Part shown: positions 6,421-12,179 of the stretch, piece by piece
Layout: each line of letters begins with the position of its first letter
Numbering within the stretch: the stretch's first letter is position 1
Assembly (NCBI GenBank): GCA_964615795.1
Contig: CAZTQR010000078.1
Coordinates: 1-15,019, forward strand
Direction: 5' to 3'
DNA from: JADJAH01 sp964615795
Lineage (GTDB): Bacteria; Bacteroidota; Ignavibacteria; Tepidaquicellales; Tepidaquicellaceae
DNA: 15,019 nt
Made by a program: the position numbers and the translations under genes
Notes under the pieces: model-generated
The model's input: only the letters and a program-made list of their open reading frames with translations
Database searches by the model: none
What the model was told of the DNA's origin: nothing

Positions 6421-7107
6421 ATGAAGAAGACAGCTGTCATAACGGGTGCATCCAAAGGCATCGGACTCGCTTGCACAAAGGCATTTCTCAAAGCAGGCTA
6501 TTCAGTCGTTGATGCTTCAAGGACCGAGTCAGGGCAAATTAAGAACAAGAATTACCGATTCATCAGGACAGACGTTACAAAGGAGAAAGATGTTAAACAA
6601 ATGATAGAGGCGGCGGCTGTGAACGGCGGAATTGATGTGATGATCTGCAATGCGGGGTTCGGGAGATTTGCGAACCTTGCAGATTCAAAAACAAAGGACT
6701 TCGACGAGATGTTTGCCGTTAATGTGAGAGGAGTTTATCTGTGCTGTAAATATTCGCTTCCATACATGCTCAGGGCACGTGCCGGCACCATTATCATCAT
6801 TTCATCAATAGCCGGAAAGAACGGGATTGCAACAGCATCCATTTACTCGGCAAGCAAGCATGCCGTGATGGGGCTTGCAAGTTCGCTTATGGCTGAAGTG
6901 CGCAAAAGCGGCATAAGGGTTGTGACAGTATGCCCGGGATCTGTTGACACGAATTTCTTTGACAATGAGGGCGCTGAGCTGAATTCGCGAAGAGACACAA
7001 TTCTTTCTGCGGCGGATGTTGCAGAGACCTGCCTCCTTGCGGCTGAACTTCCGCAAAATGCACTGCTGAGCGAAGTGGAGATAAGGCCGCTGAACCCCCG
7101 AAAATGA
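6421..7107 (+). CDS. short-chain dehydrogenase/reductase (SDR)
   Basis: A 228-residue classical SDR with an NAD(P)-binding Rossmann fold. The cofactor motif TGASKGIG lies at residues 8-15 and NAG at 77-79. The catalytic residues are Ser128 or Ser129 (in IIISSIAG), Tyr142 and Lys146 (YSASK), with Asn101 as the fourth member of the tetrad. PG at 172-173 follows strand 6. The Ser-Arg pair at the end of strand 2 (VVDASRTE) suggests NADPH rather than NADH (inference). The end is short compared with the usual 245-250 residues, but the core is complete. The substrate cannot be told from the sequence; SDRs of this size include oxidoreductases for sugars, steroids, and fatty-acyl chains. The gene sits 54 bases after the NTF2-like gene, probably in one transcript. 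Confidence 0.88.
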   Translation: MKKTAVITGASKGIGLACTKAFLKAGYSVVDASRTESGQIKNKNYRFIRTDVTKEKDVKQMIEAAAVNGGIDVMICNAGFGRFANLADSKTKDFDEMFAVNVRGVYLCCKYSLPYMLRARAGTIIIISSIAGKNGIATASIYSASKHAVMGLASSLMAEVRKSGIRVVTVCPGSVDTNFFDNEGAELNSRRDTILSAADVAETCLLAAELPQNALLSEVEIRPLNPRK

Positions 7108-7295
7108 TCTCCGCCGTTCCGTAGTGAGACATTGCATTACATGTGAGCAAAAATGATTATGAGGTTGCACCGGCGTTTTATCTTTTGCTGAACCGCCCGT
7201 GGTTTATGCTCCGAAAATTTGTAATTTATTAACATTAGCTTCGGAATTTTTTTAAATCAGGGGCTTGTTAGCCGTCTTGAATATTTCAAAACACT

Positions 7296-8183
7296 ATGAT
7301 CCCTATCGAAAAAAAGCTTACAATTTCGTACCAGTATTGCAGAGACGTTTCAAAAATGCATGCAAAGACTTTTTACTTTGCATCACGATTTCTGCCACCC
7401 GAAAAGAGAAACGCCTGCTATTCGATCTACGCCTTTTGCCGTTACATTGACGATCTTGTTGACAAGAACATCTTCCGGTCACTGAACTCAGAGGAGAGTC
7501 TCCAAAAGTTAGCCGAAGCAGTTGAAGAATGGAGGAGACAGCTGAAGGCACTGTATAAAGGTGAATATATTGACCATCCCATAATGATAGCCCTCAAGGA
7601 CACCATTTCAAAGTTCGGAATTCCCGAAAACCTGCCAAACGAATTGATTGACGGCGTAAACATGGACATTACCAAAACAAGGTATGAGAACTTTGAAGAC
7701 CTGAAGATATACTGTTACAAAGTGGCGTCAGTTGTCGGCCTCATGACAACGCATGTATTCGGATTCAGAAATGATGAAGCTTTCGGCTATGCCGTTGATC
7801 TCGGAATAGCCATGCAGATGACCAATATTCTCAGAGATATTAAGGAGGATTCACTACAGGGAAGGATATATCTTCCTGCTGAGGAAATGAAGATGTTCGG
7901 ATATACGGAGGATGAACTCATGCGGCAGACACAGAACAGCAGTTTCAGAGAGCTAATGGAGTATCAGGTAAAGCGGGCGGCGGATTATTATGACGTTGCA
8001 GACAAGGGAATAAGCATGCTTGAGAGAGACAGCCGTGTAGCAGTCGGCCTTATGAGCAGGAATTACAGGAAGATCCTGAATGTGATTAAGGAAAATGACT
8101 TCAACATATTTTCAAAAAGAGTTTATGTTCCCATTCACAGAAAACTTGCGGATGTGCCGTCAGTTGTAATGGAATTCCGGTAA
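7296..8183 (+). CDS. squalene/phytoene synthase family protein
   Basis: A 295-residue trans-isoprenyl diphosphate synthase of the head-to-head type, which joins two farnesyl- or geranylgeranyl-diphosphates to make squalene or phytoene. The first Asp-rich motif is DDLVD at 52-56, within YAFCRYIDDLVD. The second is at 181-185, within MTNILRDIKEDSLQGRIYLP. Both are complete, so the enzyme is probably active. The early YCRDVSKMHAKTFYFASRFLP is also family-typical, and the C-terminus (FSKRVYVPIHRKL) matches bacterial CrtB and HpnD enzymes. Which product it makes is not clear. No partner gene (crtI phytoene desaturase, hpnC/hpnE or shc) is present in the window. The gene follows the SDR by 188 bases without a recognisable promoter and ends before a hairpin terminator. 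Confidence 0.9.
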   Translation: MIPIEKKLTISYQYCRDVSKMHAKTFYFASRFLPPEKRNACYSIYAFCRYIDDLVDKNIFRSLNSEESLQKLAEAVEEWRRQLKALYKGEYIDHPIMIALKDTISKFGIPENLPNELIDGVNMDITKTRYENFEDLKIYCYKVASVVGLMTTHVFGFRNDEAFGYAVDLGIAMQMTNILRDIKEDSLQGRIYLPAEEMKMFGYTEDELMRQTQNSSFRELMEYQVKRAADYYDVADKGISMLERDSRVAVGLMSRNYRKILNVIKENDFNIFSKRVYVPIHRKLADVPSVVMEFR

Positions 8184-8281
8184 CAGTTTGTGATTTGCGT
8201 AAACAGATTATCCGCAAAGCGATAAGAAGATCTTTATGCACTTAGAGTAATTCCTTAATGCATGCCTTGTTTTGAAGGGAT

Positions 8282-8311
8282 GTTCTCCGTCGAAATCAAG
8301 AGAACCTTTTT
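8282..8311 (+). terminator. probable rho-independent terminator after the squalene/phytoene synthase gene
   Basis: A stem GTTCTC (8282-8287) and GAGAAC (8300-8305) with a 12-base loop is followed by CTTTTTAATTT on the plus strand. It lies about 100 bases after the stop at 8183 and just before the end of the convergent gene at 8319. The stem is short (6 bp), so the strength is uncertain. Confidence 0.5.
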
Positions 8312-8318
8312 AATTTAA

Positions 8319-9755
8319 TCAATTGCCGCCCACGGCCGAGAATTTCTCCAGGAACCAACTCTTAGCCGGAACGAAGCCCGTTTCTCCTGATAGCCTGGAC
8401 AGCGCTTCGCCCAAAAGTTTCGCTCTCTTGCGTTCATCCATTTCAAATGACCTTACCAGCAGATTATAGTATTTGACGAAGTTCCTGATGGACTTCTTCT
8501 GTTGTTCGGAAATTTCCGCATTCATTCTGCCGTACTGCTTCAGATTTTCAATGATATATCTGGAGCCTTCCCGCTCACGCTTATCGGCATATGCCCTGGC
8601 AGTAAGGAACTTCGAATTGATATAATAATTTGGATCGCGGTACTCCACATCACCCAATAACCTGAACATCTCATCATACTTCCCGTGAAAGTAAAGGATC
8701 TTTGCTTTAGCCAGACTGTAAGCATCTTTAGCGAACTCCTGTACTATCAGTTTTCTGTATCTCTCCGCAAAGTCTTCCGCGTAATCAAGCTCTTTTTCAG
8801 AAATGGATATATTCACCACATTGCTGAAGTCCGAATCCATAATACTTCCGTCAATTGTAAGAAGGCCAAGCTGATCCATCTTCTTATACAGATCCAGAGC
8901 AAACTTCCTAAACCTTTCATCTCCCGAGTTGATCTTTGAAATGCAATAGCTGACGGCATAGCTGAAATGATGCCTCAGCTTGTCATCAGGCATTTTCCTG
9001 ATCGTTTGTCCGAGAAACTCAATGAGCATTTTGAGGTATGAGTCATCACGGTCTTCCAGCATTTTGAGGGTAAGGTATATCACATATATATTCGGGTGAT
9101 GCCTTTTGATGACGTCAATCTCAGAGCCGACGAAATCAAGAAGCTCGTGATGCCAACGCGCGCTGTACTTCTGCGACGGGTCCCTCTTATTAGATGCCTG
9201 ATGCATCTGATGGATCACATGAAGCTTTTCAAAGAGGTAGTAGTAGTCGAGGCAATCCGACTGCATCTGAAGATAGGGTGAATATTCATGTTTGATCTCC
9301 GCAAAGTCGCTTAGGTACTTTTCCGCCACCACAGAGGCCTTAAGGAAGTAGTAGTCCCCGTCTTTCGAGAATGAGCGATCGAGCTTTTTCATTATCTCGT
9401 TGAAGTGGCGGTCGAAGCGCTTTTTGATATTGCGTTTGCGAAGGTCGCGGAGGAGCATAAGAGTCCTGAAGGTTTCGTCCTTATCAATTTCATTCTGCAC
9501 AAGAAAATCCTCAAAGAGCTTTGTGAAGTCAGACAGCAGTTTCCGGTAGTTTACCGGGCTAAGGATAGACCTGCTCTTTACTGCATTGGATATCCATTTT
9601 ATTGTAACATGCTTCTCCCGGATTTCCGGGTATCTCTTTTCGAGCATGTTCATAAGCAATACGATCTTCTTATTCGAATTGAAATAAGGAGATCTGACAA
9701 ACCTTGAGAAGCTCAGGAAATCCTGCTTAGGCAGGTTGTTCAGCCATAAAAGCAT
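8319..9755 (-). CDS. helical-repeat protein of unknown function
   Basis: A 478-residue protein without signal peptide or membrane segment, rich in Leu, Lys, Glu, Asp, Tyr and Phe. I do not recognise a characterised function. The N-terminal FSRFVRSPYFNSNKKIVLLMNMLEK (about 17-40) followed by NYRKLLSDFTKLFEDFLV resembles a group of uncharacterised Bacteroidota/Ignavibacteria proteins that start with L.+FV.SP+FN.n+.+..L (recalled, not searched). The rest is all-helical, with TPR-like spacing, for example DAYSLAKAKILYFHGKYDEMFRLLGDVEYRDPNYYINSKFLTARAYA (about residues 345-395), which suits a superhelical scaffold. It is probably cytoplasmic. It is convergent with the squalene/phytoene synthase and divergent from the T9SS cargo gene. 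The start is the ATG at 9755, with no clear Shine-Dalgarno sequence. Confidence 0.7.
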   Translation of the reverse strand: MLLWLNNLPKQDFLSFSRFVRSPYFNSNKKIVLLMNMLEKRYPEIREKHVTIKWISNAVKSRSILSPVNYRKLLSDFTKLFEDFLVQNEIDKDETFRTLMLLRDLRKRNIKKRFDRHFNEIMKKLDRSFSKDGDYYFLKASVVAEKYLSDFAEIKHEYSPYLQMQSDCLDYYYLFEKLHVIHQMHQASNKRDPSQKYSARWHHELLDFVGSEIDVIKRHHPNIYVIYLTLKMLEDRDDSYLKMLIEFLGQTIRKMPDDKLRHHFSYAVSYCISKINSGDERFRKFALDLYKKMDQLGLLTIDGSIMDSDFSNVVNISISEKELDYAEDFAERYRKLIVQEFAKDAYSLAKAKILYFHGKYDEMFRLLGDVEYRDPNYYINSKFLTARAYADKREREGSRYIIENLKQYGRMNAEISEQQKKSIRNFVKYYNLLVRSFEMDERKRAKLLGEALSRLSGETGFVPAKSWFLEKFSAVGGN

Positions 9756-9863
9756 TGTAAGTTCATTATTTTCTGAAATATGCTACATAGTCCTCAAGCC
9801 CTGTGAATGCAGCGTTCCGCCAATTCAGCACCCGATATTTTTTCACAAACCTCAAAAAAAATT

Positions 9864-9895
9864 TTTGAATCGAGGATTGAATAAGAGTAGTTTTG
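9864..9895 (+). promoter_or_regulatory. candidate promoter of the T9SS cargo gene (Bacteroidota type)
   Basis: TTTG at 9864-9867, a 20-base spacer, and TAGTTTTG at 9888-9895. Both boxes are full matches to the Bacteroidota -33/-7 consensus (TTTG and TAnnTTTG). A run of A8T5 lies directly on and before the -33 box (from 9854) and could bend the DNA. The transcript would start near 9902 and carry a leader of about 155 bases. The rest of this 300-base gene-free stretch (9756-10055) shows nothing else I recognise. Confidence 0.6.
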
Positions 9896-10043
9896 CGAGA
9901 GTTCATTGATCAAAATGATAAAGCTGAACAGACCCTGACTGAATGAGAACGAAACAAAGCAAGGATTGCATCAAAGCGACACCGGAGCAAATTTAGAGAA
10001 CAACAAGCACAAACGAAATGAATATTTCAAAATCAAAACATCC

Positions 10044-10050
10044 GGAGGAG
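10044..10050 (+). promoter_or_regulatory. strong ribosome binding site fixing the start of the T9SS cargo gene
   Basis: GGAGGAG, five bases before the ATG at 10056. It is the strongest Shine-Dalgarno match in the window and shows that the upstream in-frame TTG at 9966 is not the real start. Confidence 0.8.
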
Positions 10051-10055
10051 AAGCA

Positions 10056-11738
10056 ATGAGACAGTTCAGCATTTTGGTTCTTGCATTGGCAATGAGCATG
10101 ATTTTGTTAAGGGATTCAATCTCTCAGGTAAAGACGCAATCTCTTACCGAGGGAAAAGGATACAGGCTCTACCCGTCAGCCGCAGTATCAATGATGGACA
10201 GGAAACAGGACGGTACGATTATCTGCTGGATAGATATGAAGCACGGCGGATCGTTGTATGCACAAAAGATACTGACTGACGGGAGGGAGTCCTGGGCACG
10301 AGGGGGAGTGATTGCCGACAAAGATCTCGGTACCGAATTCAGCGCCGGAGATGACTATCCGATGGTATTTACGGACGGATCCGGAGGATGCATGATAATC
10401 TACAGGAAAGATGATGAAGTATGCATGATGAGAATATCGGCGCTTGGAATACCGGACCGGGATCCGGCAATGCTCTCTTCTTATTATGAAGGAACAAATC
10501 TCGCACCCAGGGCAGTACAGAGCGATGATCTTTCCATTGCCGTTATGTGGGAGAACTTCACTGAGGGCAATTTTGACATTCACGGTCAGCTTATCAGCAG
10601 GCACGGTGAGAAGCTCTGGCAAAACGGAAACGAGGTTCAGATAATCAGGCATCAGGACGATCAGAGGAAGCCCGAAGTGATATTTACAGAGAGCAGTGAG
10701 ATCATATGCACCTGGCTTGACACCAGGAACATCTCATATTCCGATTCGGGGAGTTATGATGTATATGCGGCGCTGCTGAACATTGAAGGCAATCATTTTG
10801 GCAATTCAAGCGGCACAAGCATTCACAGACAATATTTCCCGGCGATTTGCGAGAAGACCGTTGATTACTTCCACAGGCCGGTGAGATCCGGAGCGAATTT
10901 CTGCATAGCACCGGAGAGCAGAATGGTTGAAGGAGCAGGAGATGTTCAGGTCAAGTGCTTTTCGCCAAAGTTTGAACTTTTGTGGCGGACAGAGTTGAGT
11001 GCAGTCGGAATTTACGAATGCCCGAACGCCCTTGCCGATGACATAGGGGGACTGCTTGTTTACTGGAACGAAAAGTCGGAAGGGATAACCACAGTAAAGG
11101 CAAAGAGATTTACAGCCACAGGCAAGCCATACGACGGAGGCATGTATCCGATCGAGATATCCTGCAGGGTGAACAAATCCGAGAATTCGAGATCGGATAT
11201 CGGGCCAATCGGAAATTCACTCTTTGACCGCCGCAAGAATATATTTCAAATCCCGTTCATAAGAGAAAAGGGAGGACAGCTTCAAATCCAGGAAATTAGC
11301 TTAACTGACGAATCCGGAAACTGCGGCAATATGCAGACAGTCAATCAGGGATTGGCTCCGGAAGGACACACTGCAATGGCATTGCAGGGCGGCAACCTTG
11401 TAATTGCCTACAACCACGCACAAGACATCTTCGTATCAATTCGGGAACTGCCTGTGGAAGAAGCACCTAACAAGTCTTCCGATGTCAGTATTGCCAATTT
11501 CCCGAATCCCTTCAACCCCGTCACATCTATAGACTTCAATGTTCCGACCGCCGGTTTCGTCAGATTAAGCGTTTATGATACGGGAGGAAGGCTGCTGAAG
11601 GAACTGGTGAATGGCCACAGGTCCGCAGGCAGGCACAAGGCGGAGTTTAACGGAGGCGGATTGTCTTCGGGGGTGTATTATTACAGGCTGGAGACGGTTG
11701 CAGGTGGTATGGTGGGAAAGATGGTAATGGTGAAGTGA
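10056..11738 (+). CDS. secreted protein with type A T9SS C-terminal sorting domain
   Basis: A 560-residue exported protein of unknown task. The N-terminus is a signal peptide (MRQFSILVLALAMSMILLRD, likely cut after SIS near residue 23). The last 82 residues (about 479-560) are a type A T9SS sorting domain: NFPNPFNPVTSIDF, then VRLSVYDTGGRLLKELV, then G.H.....GGGLSSGVYYYRL and a short basic end. This tail guides proteins through the outer membrane and is removed there. The region between holds repeated beta-rich units with a W/Y-D-x-+/-...-IYAQ-like pattern, such as IICWIDMKHGGSLYAQKI and IAVMWENFTEGNFDIHGQLI, which suggests a propeller-like fold (inference). No catalytic motif was recognised. 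Start and ribosome binding site are discussed at 10044. The gene has its own promoter and terminator, so it is a single-gene unit. Confidence 0.85.
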   Translation: MRQFSILVLALAMSMILLRDSISQVKTQSLTEGKGYRLYPSAAVSMMDRKQDGTIICWIDMKHGGSLYAQKILTDGRESWARGGVIADKDLGTEFSAGDDYPMVFTDGSGGCMIIYRKDDEVCMMRISALGIPDRDPAMLSSYYEGTNLAPRAVQSDDLSIAVMWENFTEGNFDIHGQLISRHGEKLWQNGNEVQIIRHQDDQRKPEVIFTESSEIICTWLDTRNISYSDSGSYDVYAALLNIEGNHFGNSSGTSIHRQYFPAICEKTVDYFHRPVRSGANFCIAPESRMVEGAGDVQVKCFSPKFELLWRTELSAVGIYECPNALADDIGGLLVYWNEKSEGITTVKAKRFTATGKPYDGGMYPIEISCRVNKSENSRSDIGPIGNSLFDRRKNIFQIPFIREKGGQLQIQEISLTDESGNCGNMQTVNQGLAPEGHTAMALQGGNLVIAYNHAQDIFVSIRELPVEEAPNKSSDVSIANFPNPFNPVTSIDFNVPTAGFVRLSVYDTGGRLLKELVNGHRSAGRHKAEFNGGGLSSGVYYYRLETVAGGMVGKMVMVK

Positions 11739-11753
11739 TGGAGGTGGAGAGGC

Positions 11754-11777
11754 GGGGCGGAATATATATTCCGCCCC
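11754..11777 (+). terminator. 24-bp perfect palindrome, probable terminator of the T9SS cargo gene
   Basis: A fully symmetric sequence with arms GGGGCGGAAT and ATTCCGCCCC around ATAT begins 16 bases after the stop codon at 11738. It would form a 10-bp GC-rich stem with a 4-base loop. On the plus strand it is followed by GATGTTTTC, a modest T run. Position and structure fit a rho-independent terminator. Confidence 0.75.
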
Positions 11778-11823
11778 GATGTTTTCAGAAAGAGTAGGAA
11801 AGGAACACTGTCAAACAAGCAGA

Positions 11824-11841
11824 GCCCTTTATATAAAGGGC
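11824..11841. promoter_or_regulatory. 18-bp perfect palindrome upstream of a small gene
   Basis: GCCCTTTATATAAAGGGC is perfectly self-complementary and ends 23 bases before the ATG at 11865. It has no following T run, so it does not look like a terminator. Possible roles are an operator for a dimeric regulator or a hairpin in the mRNA leader. No transcription factor can be named from the sequence. Confidence 0.4.
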
Positions 11842-11864
11842 GAAATATTAAACAAATCACTGTC

Positions 11865-12089
11865 ATGGCAAACAAGGACAACACAAAGCTCGAAGGCGAC
11901 ATCGAAGAGATACAGAAGCAGATATGGCTGTTAACTCTGAAGATCAAGAATCTAAAGGAGTCATCTAACAAGATCAAGAAGGCAATTGAAACCGGGACCG
12001 ATACTGACAGCAACATTGGAGATCAAATTCCGGCCAAGAAACCCAGGCAGACACAGGGAGGGAAGAAACTCTCAAAAAAACTCACATAG
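11865..12089 (+). CDS. small coiled-coil protein, unknown function
   Basis: A 74-residue hydrophilic protein that I do not recognise. Residues about 8-45 (LEGDIEEIQKQIWLLTLKIKNLKESSNKIKKAI) have a heptad-like pattern of Leu/Ile in a charged background, typical of a coiled coil. Residues 46-58 are acidic and polar. The end (about 58-74, AKKPRQTQGGKKLSKKLT) is basic and Lys-rich, as in small DNA- or RNA-binding proteins. It has no Cys, signal peptide or membrane segment. It lies after the T9SS terminator with a palindrome 23 bases upstream, and 90 bases before the GH2-like gene. No Shine-Dalgarno sequence is visible. The moderate confidence reflects its small size, though composition and the clean open frame support a real gene. 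Confidence 0.6.
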   Translation: MANKDNTKLEGDIEEIQKQIWLLTLKIKNLKESSNKIKKAIETGTDTDSNIGDQIPAKKPRQTQGGKKLSKKLT

Positions 12090-12126
12090 TGCACAGGCAA
12101 AATTGTTGATCTGCCTTCATTCCAAT

Positions 12127-12158
12127 CTTTAAATTCCCTGCATCAATGCTTATATTTG
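12127..12158 (+). promoter_or_regulatory. candidate promoter of the GH2-like gene and smc
   Basis: TATATTTG at 12151-12158 is a full match to the Bacteroidota -7 element. About 19-20 bases upstream is a weaker -33 match, CTTTA (12127-12131). The start codon at 12180 follows 21 bases after the -7 box, implying a very short leader. Confidence 0.5.
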
Positions 12159-12179
12159 CAACGAATTTAAAGAATCTGA

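Noticed and set aside
8191..8217. An inverted repeat TTTGCG/CGCAAA after the squalene/phytoene synthase gene
   Set aside because: The loop is about 13 bases and no T run follows. The hairpin at 8282 with a T run is the better terminator candidate.
9966..10055. A 30-codon N-terminal extension of the T9SS cargo gene from a TTG start
   Set aside because: The extension is hydrophilic and would bury the signal peptide. The ATG at 10056 has a strong GGAGGAG site and begins exactly at the signal peptide.
12095..12116. An inverted repeat AGGCA/TGCCT after the small coiled-coil gene, as a terminator
   Set aside because: The stem has only 5 bp and no T run follows on the plus strand.
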